DNA from: Candidatus Saccharimonadota bacterium
Lineage (GTDB): Bacteria; Patescibacteriota; Saccharimonadia; Saccharimonadales; Saccharimonadaceae
Assembly: GCA_017514675.1 (NCBI GenBank)
Contig: JAFWIY010000005.1
Span: 1-47,527, forward strand
Direction of reading: 5' to 3'
Length of the DNA stretch: 47,527 nt
Both the position numbers and the translations under genes were made by a program. Below the pieces are notes generated by a model that was not told the origin of the DNA, made no database searches, and saw only the letters and a list, made by a program, of their open reading frames with translations. This document shows positions 25,066 through 33,917 of this stretch, piece after piece; position 1 is the first letter of the stretch; each line of letters starts with the position of its first letter.

Positions 25066-28000
25066 TTATACTACAAAATTGCGGTTACGCACATCAGTGT
25101 AAACAATCTCGCCCAGCGGCATCATCACATCTACCGCCAAAGTATGTTCGTTGTCAAATTTCAGTTCTTTCTCAACTTCCGGCTCACCAAATGCATAACG
25201 CTCCTCTGGATGATAATTCGCGACATATTCAACATAATCAATTAACGCGAGAGTGTCAGTAACTTCTTCTTTGGTAAGACCGCCATACCGTGCGATTATC
25301 CCCTCATAAGAATTATCTAACGGGTTTTTCTCGTAATACTCGTCCAGGAACACCGCCATAGCCGATTTCTCAATTATCCCTAGTCCCTCAAGAGTACGTT
25401 GGTCGACACTATAATCAGAATAATATCTATAACTTGGATCGGAACATACGGCTTGACTATTCCACTTTATATTATTTTGCTCCTCTATTGCTTGAAAGAC
25501 ATCTAGGCCGCCTTCAAAAGGAATGAGCCCCGAAGCAACGCCAAGCAACGTACTACCAAGTACCGTATCGCCAGAAGTAGATCTAGAAACTCTCGAAATA
25601 TAACCCTCAACTACCGAACTCATCGTGCCAGGCTGTGCGTCGTTCGTATTGCACGCTATAATATACTTGGCATAATCAGAATTGGCTTTTATTCGCGGAT
25701 TCCCATACTCATCAAAACCTTCAAAACTATCTTGAATCTTCTCGTAAATCTCGTAAGATGTCATCGTGTCTAGATCGTCTATATAGGCACCAGAATATTT
25801 ATTGCAATACACATCACCAGCAAGCCCCATACTAGTCAAATTTGCGCAATGTCCATCACTGCTTAAGGATAACTTGAAAGAACCCACGTCATTCAGAGCA
25901 CTAACCGAAGAGCCGGCCAACGTAGCCATAGAGCTACCTAATAAGCTAGCCGATGAAGATATAGAAGACACTAGCGAGCCACGACTAGAGTTTATTACCG
26001 GAATCACCGATTGCACCAAACTACCCAAAAAAGTATATTTGCTGGAAGCGTCAAAAGGACTAAGCGTCGCCCTATCGTAAGCTGCCCATTCCTTCTCAAT
26101 GTTCTTAGTCATGCCGTACAGCTCTATGGTCTGCTCCTCGTTCGCATTCATACCGGCAGACATTTGGAGATTACCGCCTTGTATTATATGTCCACCACTA
26201 TCCATAGCATATCCACTAATCTTCCCCCGGAATATTCCGCTCAAATCTTCGGCAAACCATTGTCCCAACATTGGAGCAATAAGAGCAATCGCCGCACTCA
26301 ATGCTCCAATCGCCAACGTAACTTTCGCCGCATTAAACACGCCACCGAAAAACTCTTTTACGGCATTACCTATACCGGCAGTAGTAAAAAATAAAATAAC
26401 ATCACCAATTAGATCGGCAGCCCCGAGACCCAATTGAATCGCATTGCAAGCGCTAAATGCCGCCACCGATGTACCGACACGACCAAGTAACTGACCCCAA
26501 TCACTAATTCCCGCAAAATCCGCATTTATCAAAGCATTCTTTGTAGCGTATTCACGATTCACCATCAACGCGCCAGGATCATCCTCGGCAACGATGTTTC
26601 GGTCGCTGAATGCATTATTCCACCCGTCACTCTCAGTGGCAGCACCAACCAAAGTCACGGGATTTCCATTAATATCATATGCTGTAGATTCAGCCGGCTC
26701 ATTCAAAGAATTAGCTATCTTATTAAAACTATCATTCCCGTCACCAGCGCGAACTTTATCAGAAGCTTCTAGAATCTTCAATGTATAATTTATAACATTT
26801 GCAACCTGGGCACCCGCAACAATCGCATTAATAGCCCCAATGCCTCTTAGTACCATACAAACAACGGAACCGCCTACTCCAGCTTTTTTTAGTGTTGTTT
26901 TTAGCTTCGAACCAATTTTGGCGGTATCAGTGTCCCCCACTCTTAATGAGTTATCACCATTATTATTATCAACCTCAAAATCAGCGTCCGTGGTGCTTTC
27001 TATCTTCACTATAGGCTTACCATCTTCATCCGTCTTAACTCTCCCGTTTTCGTCTAATTCTTCCTCTTCCTTTACTACCCTTGACGTATTAGAATCATCC
27101 GCCCCGTCACTCGCATTCTTATATAGTACGGCATCAATTTCTTCAGAATCAGAGTCGTTAGTCAGCTTATTTAACTTCCTCCTCGCATCACTTCCGCCAA
27201 TACGTTTCAAAAACGCATCAGCCAATGAATCGAACCAACCAGCAATCTTACCAGTTATAGTAATCGTTGATGTATCCAAACTTACCCTGAAGCCATCAAG
27301 GGTCGTCTTAGCCACGTCTAACGTAAGTCCATCGACGTTAGAATAGCCTTTAGGTATTCTGCCGATATCATTATCCGAAGCTACGATTGGAACTTTTGTA
27401 CCATTTGTCGAATCAGACCAAACGAGCATCCTTAATGGCTTACCGTCCGCACCATCAATTTCCACAACATCTATATTGTTTGCTTTTAATTTTTGTGTCA
27501 TTTTTTCGCCAATTTTATACTTATCTGAGCCAAAAATGCTACCCTTGACCAAAGAAGTATGGTTCGGATCGATACCATTTGGGTTGGCATTTAACGCACG
27601 ACGCAAAACAAAATTTGAACGAAGATTCAAAACGGCACTAGATTGACCAAAAAGTACATTTATATTGGCCACCCAAGAAAATAACTGAAAACCCTGAGAG
27701 CTAAACGCCAAAACTCCTACACAAAGAATCAGCCCAACAATTAACCCTATTGGACCCTTTCTCTTCAGGATGCCTTTAATACTAGCTTTTTTCTCACCCT
27801 TTTCGTGAGCACCGCGCCCTATCACATTTGATACAATCCCGCCGGACTCTTCTTTGTTGCGCACGCCAGGTATACCACTATCGTCGGTTACATCACCGGC
27901 ACTCCCATCCTCAAGCCCCCTAAGATCGTCCGCAGCTTCTTTTCTTCTGCTGCTTTTTTGCTTACCTTTCTTTATCTCATTCCCATATTCATCTACTGGT

Positions 28001-28125
28001 TTGCCATTCAAAATATACGAGGCGCCCTTATTATAACCCTCACTTCCGGGCAATACCATACCAGAGCCACCTTTGCGACTCTTGCGACCATCTAAATCAA
28101 CACCGGGGCCATAATCATCATCCAT
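25066..28125 (-). CDS. Large membrane protein of unknown function (1019 aa)
   Basis: I do not recognise a family. The N-terminal about 125 residues are hydrophilic, Gly/Lys/Asp-rich and probably cytoplasmic. A membrane segment at about 130-150 (GLIVGLILCVGVLAF) is followed by a long acidic, probably extracytoplasmic region. Three or more hydrophobic segments lie at about 430-620 (MVLRGIGAINAIVAGAQVAN, LIGDVILFFTTAGIG, LAIGALSAAIALIAPMLG). The C-terminal 380 residues are soluble, with two Cys-containing stretches (HCANLTSMGLAGDVYC). The plan recalls the large polytopic VirB6/TrbL-like or pilus-associated proteins of CPR genomes, but this is only a resemblance. The neighbouring 78-aa anchored protein is likely a partner. 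Confidence 0.6.
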   Translation of the reverse strand: MDDDYGPGVDLDGRKSRKGGSGMVLPGSEGYNKGASYILNGKPVDEYGNEIKKGKQKSSRRKEAADDLRGLEDGSAGDVTDDSGIPGVRNKEESGGIVSNVIGRGAHEKGEKKASIKGILKRKGPIGLIVGLILCVGVLAFSSQGFQLFSWVANINVLFGQSSAVLNLRSNFVLRRALNANPNGIDPNHTSLVKGSIFGSDKYKIGEKMTQKLKANNIDVVEIDGADGKPLRMLVWSDSTNGTKVPIVASDNDIGRIPKGYSNVDGLTLDVAKTTLDGFRVSLDTSTITITGKIAGWFDSLADAFLKRIGGSDARRKLNKLTNDSDSEEIDAVLYKNASDGADDSNTSRVVKEEEELDENGRVKTDEDGKPIVKIESTTDADFEVDNNNGDNSLRVGDTDTAKIGSKLKTTLKKAGVGGSVVCMVLRGIGAINAIVAGAQVANVINYTLKILEASDKVRAGDGNDSFNKIANSLNEPAESTAYDINGNPVTLVGAATESDGWNNAFSDRNIVAEDDPGALMVNREYATKNALINADFAGISDWGQLLGRVGTSVAAFSACNAIQLGLGAADLIGDVILFFTTAGIGNAVKEFFGGVFNAAKVTLAIGALSAAIALIAPMLGQWFAEDLSGIFRGKISGYAMDSGGHIIQGGNLQMSAGMNANEEQTIELYGMTKNIEKEWAAYDRATLSPFDASSKYTFLGSLVQSVIPVINSSRGSLVSSISSSASLLGSSMATLAGSSVSALNDVGSFKLSLSSDGHCANLTSMGLAGDVYCNKYSGAYIDDLDTMTSYEIYEKIQDSFEGFDEYGNPRIKANSDYAKYIIACNTNDAQPGTMSSVVEGYISRVSRSTSGDTVLGSTLLGVASGLIPFEGGLDVFQAIEEQNNIKWNSQAVCSDPSYRYYSDYSVDQRTLEGLGIIEKSAMAVFLDEYYEKNPLDNSYEGIIARYGGLTKEEVTDTLALIDYVEYVANYHPEERYAFGEPEVEKELKFDNEHTLAVDVMMPLGEIVYTDVRNRNFVV

Positions 28126-28150
28126 ACACCCACCATTATAACACTAATGC

Positions 28151-28387
28151 TTAAAATAATACAATGGAAATCACTGACAAAATCGCCAGCACAATTAGCA
28201 CAATCCACACCCAACCAAACCGGCCAGTCTTTTTTGTATCCTTTACATAATCTGCATCATCCACCAAATCCGGCGCGTCGCCTCGCGTTACGCCAGTACT
28301 GCCACTCATCTTAGTGCGAAGGTCAGCCTCAATCCGCCGCGACAATTCATTGTTTTTAGTATTTTCTTTGTTTACAATTACACCCAT
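28151..28387 (-). CDS. Small tail-anchored membrane protein
   Basis: A 78-aa protein with a charged cytoplasmic N-terminal part and a single C-terminal membrane segment (FGWVWIVLIVLAILSVISIV). No family recognised. It has a leader with an AGGAAA-type ribosome site and a TATAAT box at 28418-28423. It lies 25 bp upstream of the 1019-aa protein on the same strand and is probably co-transcribed with it. Confidence 0.6.
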   Translation of the reverse strand: MGVIVNKENTKNNELSRRIEADLRTKMSGSTGVTRGDAPDLVDDADYVKDTKKTGRFGWVWIVLIVLAILSVISIVLF

Positions 28388-28440
28388 ATTTTTCCTAAAT
28401 AAATTATTAACTTTTTTATTATAGCATATAAAATTTGTGA

Positions 28441-28470
28441 TATAATAGCATTATTATTATTTAAGGAGGT
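28441..28470 (+). promoter_or_regulatory. Promoter -10 and strong Shine-Dalgarno of the aquaporin gene
   Basis: An extended -10 TGATATAAT ends at 28446. The perfect AAGGAGGT ribosome site is at 28463-28470, 5 nt before the ATG. This shows the genome also uses canonical leaders, in contrast to its leaderless genes. Confidence 0.75.
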
Positions 28471-28475
28471 CAAAA

Positions 28476-29399
28476 ATGGCAACGAAAAAGCCAAAGACGT
28501 CGCAAAAGACCACTAAGTCCAAAGCGACCAAATCCAAAGCTGCCGCAAAAACTGTCAAGCCAGTAGTTGCAGCCCCTAAAACCAAAACGGTGGAGAAAAA
28601 ACCAACAGAAAACAAATCCTGCTTCAAAGGTTTCTTCGCCAAAAAATACGAAGAAAACGAAAGCATTCTAACTATTTTCAAGAAACCTAAGTTTTACGGT
28701 GCTTTACTAGGCGAAGTATTCGGCACTATGCTACTCACTATGGTAATATTTGCCGTGATGCCATTCCAGGGCGGCGCGTTTAATGTTACCCAGTACATTT
28801 TACCAATCACTGCCATCTTGATTGCGGTTTACGCCTTCTCGGGCGCTTGCCTTAATCCGCTCATCACGGTCGGCATGATGGCAACCCGCCGCATGTCGGT
28901 AATCCGTGGCGTAATGTATATTATTGCCGAAGTACTCGGCGCTTGGTTTGGTTGGCTCATCTTTAACGCCTTCCATCTAGCTGGCGGCGAAACCGCTATG
29001 GATATGTCCGCGCTTTCCGCTATCGGCGAAAACCAATTCTGGCTCTTTGCTATGGTAGAATTACTCGGCGCAATTATCATCGGCTTCTTCTTTACTAGAG
29101 CCCTTGCTTATAAGCGCAGCGCTTTCACCTTTGCAATTGTAGTTGCAGGTGGTATTGCTGCAACCATGCTAATCGGCTACGTAGCATCCGCTGCTTTCCT
29201 CGGGTTAAACAACAACTTCATCCTCAACCCAGCAATCGCGATGATGCTTCAAATCTTCCCAACCGCCGGCGAAAACTTCGGCGAAATCCTCGGCGGCATC
29301 TGCCAGGCCCTCTCGGTCTATGCACTACTGCCAATGATCGGTGGCGTAATCGGCTTCTATCTTTCCGATTTCACCGCCCGCCTCTCCGGCGAGAACTAA
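28476..29399 (+). CDS. MIP-family aquaporin/glycerol-channel-like protein with long Lys-rich N-terminus
   Basis: A 307-aa protein. Residues 1-72 are rich in Lys, Ala, Thr and Pro, and probably cytoplasmic. Six membrane segments follow, with the two half-helix boxes of the MIP family. The first is NPL (127-129, in GACLNPLITVG) instead of the usual NPA; the second is NPA (251-253, in ILNPAIAMML). It should pass water or small neutral solutes. The NPL variation and the basic tail make the substrate uncertain. It is followed by a symmetric terminator. Confidence 0.82.
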   Translation: MATKKPKTSQKTTKSKATKSKAAAKTVKPVVAAPKTKTVEKKPTENKSCFKGFFAKKYEENESILTIFKKPKFYGALLGEVFGTMLLTMVIFAVMPFQGGAFNVTQYILPITAILIAVYAFSGACLNPLITVGMMATRRMSVIRGVMYIIAEVLGAWFGWLIFNAFHLAGGETAMDMSALSAIGENQFWLFAMVELLGAIIIGFFFTRALAYKRSAFTFAIVVAGGIAATMLIGYVASAAFLGLNNNFILNPAIAMMLQIFPTAGENFGEILGGICQALSVYALLPMIGGVIGFYLSDFTARLSGEN

Positions 29400-29403
29400 T
29401 TTT

Positions 29404-29433
29404 AAAAAATAACCCCTCCTGGGGTTATTTTTT
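29404..29433. terminator. Bidirectional Rho-independent terminator
   Basis: The hairpin AACCCC-TCCT-GGGGTT is flanked by A6 on the left and T6 on the right, so it works on both strands. It separates the convergent aquaporin and metG genes and touches the metG stop codon. Confidence 0.92.
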
Positions 29434-30847
29434 AATTCTTTGGAAATAATGGTGTTTTAGGCGGAGTAATCTCGCCACCAAAAACTTCGTAAATCTTGTC
29501 GGCCGTATTCGGAATAAACGGACTTAGCATTTGATTAGCTTGAAGTAGTCCATCTACTAATCCAGCCAAACATTTCTCTAGTTCATCCAACTTACCTTCT
29601 TTTGCCAAAGCCCACGGCTTTTCCTTATCAATCTTGCGATTTAATCCTTGTACTTTTTCCCACACATAATCAAACGCTTTATTATATTCGTAATTATTCA
29701 TCAGCTCGCAATACTCGGCCGGCAATTCATAATCCGGCTCAGTAGCAAGCCTAAAATTATTCTTCGCCGCCATAGTTGCTAGCCGCTGCGCCAAATTACC
29801 AAGATCATTAGCCAATTCATTATTATACGCATCCTCAAACTTTTCCCAGGTAAAATCCGAATCCGCAAAAGTATCAATACGCCTTAAGAAGAAATAGCGA
29901 AAAGCATCCAGGCCATGTTTATCCAGCACTTCAATCGGATTCACTACATTACCGATAGACTTACTCATCTTTTGCCCATTCGCCAAAATCATCCCATGCG
30001 AAGAAATTACTTTTGGCAAAGGCAGCCCGAGGCCTAATAGCATTGCTGGCCAAATAATCGTATGAAATCTCAAAATATCTTTACCTACAAATTGCGCTTC
30101 GGCCGGCCACCAATCCGAGATATCCTTTTCTGGATAGCCCAGCACCGTTAGATAGTTGGACAGCGCATCAATCCATACATACATTACCTGACTCTCATCA
30201 TCTGGCACCGGCACACCCCAAGTTAGCTGCGACTTCGGCCGCGAAATTGACACATCCGGCGTTTCTTCTAATAATTTCAAAATCTCGCGTTTTCTAAACT
30301 CCGGCAAAATCAACATTTCATCCGCCGAAATTGCCGCGATAACTTGCTCCTTAAAATCCGAAATCCGAAAATAATAATTTTCCTCTTCTAGTTTATCGTA
30401 AGGCTTTTGATGGTCCGGACAAACGCCATGGTTTTCATCATATTCTTTGTCGGTAATAAATCTCTCACAGCCCGTACAATACCAACCCTCGTACTTTCCC
30501 AAGTAAATATGCTCTTTTAATTGTCGCCAAATTTCCTGGCAGCGTTTTTCGTGAAAATCATCCGTAGTCCGCACAAAATCAGTATAGGAAATACCCAATT
30601 TCTCAATGAAATCCTTAAACTTTGCCACATTAGAGTCCACATATTCTTTTACCGGCAAGCCCAAATCCTGCGCCTTCTGAAAAATCTTACTCCCGTGCTC
30701 ATCAGTACCAGCCTGCAGCCGCACTTCATCGCCAAGCAGTCTATGATACCGCGCACAAACATCCGCCTGCACGTAATCCATCGCGTGCCCGATATGCGGG
30801 TCGCCGTTCATATATGGTATTGCTGTAGTAATATAAGTCTTATTCAT
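29432..30847 (-). CDS. metG: Methionyl-tRNA synthetase
   Basis: A 471-aa class I synthetase. HIGH-type motif HIGH is at residues 19-22 (GDPHIGHAMD). The zinc knuckle CTGC plus CPDH, the KMSKS loop GQKMSKSIGN and the anticodon-binding helix bundle are present. It lacks the C-terminal dimerisation/tRNA-binding domain found in longer MetRS. The start lies 7 nt after a TATAAT box, so it is probably leaderless. Confidence 0.97.
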   Translation of the reverse strand: MNKTYITTAIPYMNGDPHIGHAMDYVQADVCARYHRLLGDEVRLQAGTDEHGSKIFQKAQDLGLPVKEYVDSNVAKFKDFIEKLGISYTDFVRTTDDFHEKRCQEIWRQLKEHIYLGKYEGWYCTGCERFITDKEYDENHGVCPDHQKPYDKLEEENYYFRISDFKEQVIAAISADEMLILPEFRKREILKLLEETPDVSISRPKSQLTWGVPVPDDESQVMYVWIDALSNYLTVLGYPEKDISDWWPAEAQFVGKDILRFHTIIWPAMLLGLGLPLPKVISSHGMILANGQKMSKSIGNVVNPIEVLDKHGLDAFRYFFLRRIDTFADSDFTWEKFEDAYNNELANDLGNLAQRLATMAAKNNFRLATEPDYELPAEYCELMNNYEYNKAFDYVWEKVQGLNRKIDKEKPWALAKEGKLDELEKCLAGLVDGLLQANQMLSPFIPNTADKIYEVFGGEITPPKTPLFPKN

Positions 30848-30910
30848 ATCCTAAATTATACAATTAAACAAAAACCAGAGCAAGCGTAACCAAAGTCAGG
30901 TTAACTAATA

Positions 30911-31492
30911 TTATTTAGCAAGCTGCATGACCAAAATCGCCACAAGCGCAATCACCACCATTGCCGCCACTACAATCAAAGCTATCAAAGTCGTACGATT
31001 GGTTTTCTTTTTAGCTGGAGCTGCGGGAGTACCTTGCATTGGCTGAGACGCAGTGGCCGGATCGGTAAACGAAACGCTGGGCGGAGCACTAATGGTTCCA
31101 CCAAAAGCACCCGCAGTACTCGGTGCCGAATCACCGCTACCAGAGATTGCAGAACCGATCGAACCTGGCACTGGCGCCGCTGGCGTCAAAGGTTCACTTG
31201 CGGCCGGAGCTATAGGAGCCGCTGGCTCTACTACTGGCGTAGCCGGAGCTTCTGGAAGGACTGGCGCTACTGGCGCCACAGGAGTTTCAGGAGTCACTGA
31301 AACAGGCGGCACCACTGGTTCAGTCGGCACTACTGGCGCAACAGGCCCCACCGGAGCTACTGGCGGTACAGGTGGCACCGGTGTAGGTGGCGCAACAGGT
31401 TCCACCGGAGCCACTGGTGGCACCGCTGGCTCTGGCCCGCCTGCTGGCGGCACAGGTGTTGGAGTTGGTATTGGGTTGTTTACTGGATCCAT
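30911..31492 (-). CDS. Proline/alanine/valine-rich protein with C-terminal membrane anchor
   Basis: A 193-aa protein. Residues 1-120 are low-complexity P-V-x-P and A-P-x-x-P repeats. A Ser/Gly-rich stretch and a basic KKKTNRTT come before a single C-terminal membrane segment ([20 protein letters not shown]). By the positive-inside rule the proline-rich part should be cytoplasmic. The function is unknown. A Shine-Dalgarno AAGGAAA precedes the ATG. The opposite strand reads as a false collagen-like Gly-x-x open frame. Confidence 0.65.
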   Translation of the reverse strand: MDPVNNPIPTPTPVPPAGGPEPAVPPVAPVEPVAPPTPVPPVPPVAPVGPVAPVVPTEPVVPPVSVTPETPVAPVAPVLPEAPATPVVEPAAPIAPAASEPLTPAAPVPGSIGSAISGSGDSAPSTAGAFGGTISAPPSVSFTDPATASQPMQGTPAAPAKKKTNRTTLIALIVVAAMVVIALVAILVMQLAK

Positions 31493-31547
31493 TTTAATTT
31501 CCTTTTTTAAATTATCTTCACAATTTATTTAATTTTACAACTTATGT

Positions 31548-32468
31548 TTACTTTTCGCAAGATTTAATCGCCGCTTTCAATTGGTTAATTGATTTCTGTA
31601 AAGCAATCCCCTCTTGTTCAGATATTTTTACATCCAATCTCCGAATCACGCCTTCACGCCCGACCACAGTCGGGAAGCCAAATGACACGCCAGAAAAAGT
31701 GTCATACGAAGATACTGGCAACACCCGCATCTCATCATTTAAAATACAATTCAAAATCTGTGCAACACATGTTGCAATTCCATAATGCGTGGATCCCTTT
31801 TTCTCAATAATGTCATATGCTTCATTCTTTACGAACTCCGAAATCCCATCTCGCACATCTTTCGGCAACATTTCTTCAATTTTTTGTCCGCCCATATCTG
31901 CCAGCGACCAAACCGTGAGCTCCGAATCGCCGTGCTCACCAATTTGATAAGCGTGCACCGATTTCGCATTGACATTTAGATATCCAGCAATTCTCTGCCT
32001 TAGCCTTGCAGAATCCAGCACCGTGCCAGAGCCAATCACTTTCTCTGCCGGCAATCCCGAAAACTTCATCGTAAAATAAGTTAGAACATCCATCGGGTTT
32101 GTCACCACCAAGAAAATCCCATTAAACCCGCTTGCCATAATCTGCTCTACCATCCCCTGCAAAATATTCACATTTTTCTTTAAGAGATCCATCCGCGTTT
32201 CGCCTGGTTTTTGCGCCGCTCCGGCCGTGATTACCACTACATCGCAATCCTTCGCATCTTTATAAGTACCATTACTGATCTTTACATAGCTCGGCGCCAC
32301 CGCCAAAGCATCACGAAGATCCATCGCTTCACCTTCGGCATCTTTCGCGATAATATCCGTTAAAACAATTTCGTTTACTGCGGTTCGCTGATTAATCAGC
32401 GCAAACGCAATACTGGCCCCCACATTACCAGTCCCCACAATCATAATTTTATTGTTGTCCATACCCAC
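31548..32468 (-). CDS. ldh: L-lactate dehydrogenase
   Basis: A 306-aa NAD-dependent enzyme that reduces pyruvate to L-lactate, the usual way for fermentative CPR cells to recycle NADH. The Rossmann motif is GTGNVGASIAFAL. The substrate-specificity loop GAAQKPGETRMDL has Gln at the position that separates lactate (Gln) from malate (Arg) dehydrogenases. The catalytic His is in GEHGDSE, and GSGTVLDSARLR is conserved. A Shine-Dalgarno AAAGGTG precedes the start; a second ATG two codons later is also possible. Confidence 0.93.
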   Translation of the reverse strand: MGMDNNKIMIVGTGNVGASIAFALINQRTAVNEIVLTDIIAKDAEGEAMDLRDALAVAPSYVKISNGTYKDAKDCDVVVITAGAAQKPGETRMDLLKKNVNILQGMVEQIMASGFNGIFLVVTNPMDVLTYFTMKFSGLPAEKVIGSGTVLDSARLRQRIAGYLNVNAKSVHAYQIGEHGDSELTVWSLADMGGQKIEEMLPKDVRDGISEFVKNEAYDIIEKKGSTHYGIATCVAQILNCILNDEMRVLPVSSYDTFSGVSFGFPTVVGREGVIRRLDVKISEQEGIALQKSINQLKAAIKSCEK

Positions 32469-32495
32469 CTTTCTTTATACTATTTTACCATAAGT

Positions 32496-33917
32496 TTAAT
32501 AATCTGTGTCAAAAAGCGACTCAAAATAAAGTTTTAATTCCTCACCAATATAATCATCTTGCTCGTAAACTTTTTCTAGCTCGCTCATGAATTTCGGCGC
32601 TAGGCGCTCTAGTCTAGCTCGGCGATACTTTTTATAAGCCTCTGCCTCCTTTTCCGACAAACTCTCCGGAAAGTTACGCCCCTTGTAATGCAAAAGCAAT
32701 TCCGGCAGCCTTTCATCGTTGAACTCTGGGTGAAAATCCGCGAGCTCCTCAGGCCTAGCATTTCGTACCGCCGCTACTTTTACACGATCATTATCGTTCA
32801 AGAACCCATCATAAAGCGCCGCTTCGGGCTCCACCGCCGGCGGAAACTCCGGCCGATTCTCGTTTTCTTCGCGCATTTTCTCCGCAAACTCCGGGTGCTT
32901 TAATAAAATCTCCAAATTTTTCTCTATGGTTTCTTTATTTAGTCCAATCTTTTTCCACCCATCCTGCTCGTCCAGCACGCTAATCGGCGCCACCGCCGGA
33001 CACTTATTAAAACACAGCTCCTTTACGACGGGGTAGGCCGAAGCCCTACTCACAGCGTGTCCTTCGGACACGCTCCGGGCCGCTCTGGCCAAGTCTTCAT
33101 GTTCCGCAGAACACCCAGTGAGTAGGCCTTCGGCCTCCATGTCGTATCTCAAATCATATACTAATACGTTGCCATTACGCCCGCTCGTCAGCGGAAATGC
33201 GACAGTTGTTTTGTTGAATTCATTTGCATATCTACCCGAAGCATAAACAAACGGCTTTTTGTTCTCTAGATTCACTAATTTCTTTACCTCATTTTTCCCC
33301 CGCATCTTAAATAAATAATCAAACAGTTTCGGCTGCTTCTCCCGAATCAGCCTAGCCACCGCGATTGTCGCATAAACATCCGAAAGCGCATCGTGCGCGT
33401 GCTCGTGCGAGATACCATTTAGCTTCGTGATGAGTTCCAACCGATTAGTCGGCGCCCCATCCTCACGAAACGGCCATTCTATTCCTTCTGGCCGAAGCGC
33501 CCGGGTTAAGCGCACTACATCCAGCATGTCCCAGCGGCTTCGCTCATCCTTCCACTGCCATTCGTATGGGTCGTAAAAGTTTCGCCAAAACACCGCCCGC
33601 ATAAACTCATCATCAAACCGCACTGTGTTATATCCTACCGCCACTGTACCAGGCGTAAAAATCTCCTCGCTCACATATTTACAAAACTCCGCCTCACTAA
33701 TTCCATCGCGCAAAGTCTCCTGCGGCGTAATTTTAGTTACCATTATCGCCCCCGGGCTCGGCAAAGCATCATCCGACAGCCGCACTAAAATATTCACCGG
33801 CTCGCCTATCGGTTTTAAATCCATATCAGTCCGCTGCCCCGCGAATTGCATAATCCGATCCTCACGAGGATTAAGCCCCGACGTCTCCAAGTCATAAAAG
33901 AAAAAACTCTGTTTCAT
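32496..33917 (-). CDS. sbcB: Exonuclease I (SbcB-like) with an in-frame palindromic insert
   Basis: A 473-aa 3'-5' single-strand DNA exonuclease. The DEDDh motifs are DLET (Asp9, Glu11), NTVRFDDEFMR and H-D-A-L-S-D. The SH3-like and C-terminal domains follow, with CFNKCPAVAP matching the VHINKCPVLA region of E. coli ExoI. Residues 258-298, directly before that motif, are encoded by a 123-bp palindrome (33024-33146), and the region is about 9 residues longer than in E. coli. The start overlaps the KilA-N gene by 4 bp (ATGA). Confidence 0.9.
   Translation of the reverse strand: MKQSFFFYDLETSGLNPREDRIMQFAGQRTDMDLKPIGEPVNILVRLSDDALPSPGAIMVTKITPQETLRDGISEAEFCKYVSEEIFTPGTVAVGYNTVRFDDEFMRAVFWRNFYDPYEWQWKDERSRWDMLDVVRLTRALRPEGIEWPFREDGAPTNRLELITKLNGISHEHAHDALSDVYATIAVARLIREKQPKLFDYLFKMRGKNEVKKLVNLENKKPFVYASGRYANEFNKTTVAFPLTSGRNGNVLVYDLRYDMEAEGLLTGCSAEHEDLARAARSVSEGHAVSRASAYPVVKELCFNKCPAVAPISVLDEQDGWKKIGLNKETIEKNLEILLKHPEFAEKMREENENRPEFPPAVEPEAALYDGFLNDNDRVKVAAVRNARPEELADFHPEFNDERLPELLLHYKGRNFPESLSEKEAEAYKKYRRARLERLAPKFMSELEKVYEQDDYIGEELKLYFESLFDTDY
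33024..33146. repeat. Palindromic element type II, copy G, inside sbcB
   Basis: A 123-bp (41-codon) element. Arms 33024-33053 and 33118-33146 pair over almost 30 bp with a few mismatches, and each arm is itself a hairpin (AGGCC-gaa-GGCCT type). Three hairpins fill the middle: AGCGTGTCC-ttc-GGACACGCT (perfect), GGCC-gctct-GGCC, and TGTTC-cgca-GAACA. The predicted shape is a four-way junction. On the minus strand the arm is followed by GGGTGTTCTGCGGAAC, loosely like the box of copies C, E and F. Confidence 0.85.

Noticed and set aside
31053-31532. Plus-strand open frame with collagen-like Gly-x-x repeats (159 aa)
   Set aside because: It is the exact antisense of the proline-rich gene; Pro codons read backwards give Gly. 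The minus-strand frame has a ribosome site and a proper membrane anchor.
33054-33117. tRNA-like cloverleaf in element G
   Set aside because: The four-way junction is visible, but there is no acceptor stem of the right size, T-loop GTTCRA or CCA context, and the DNA is in frame in sbcB.
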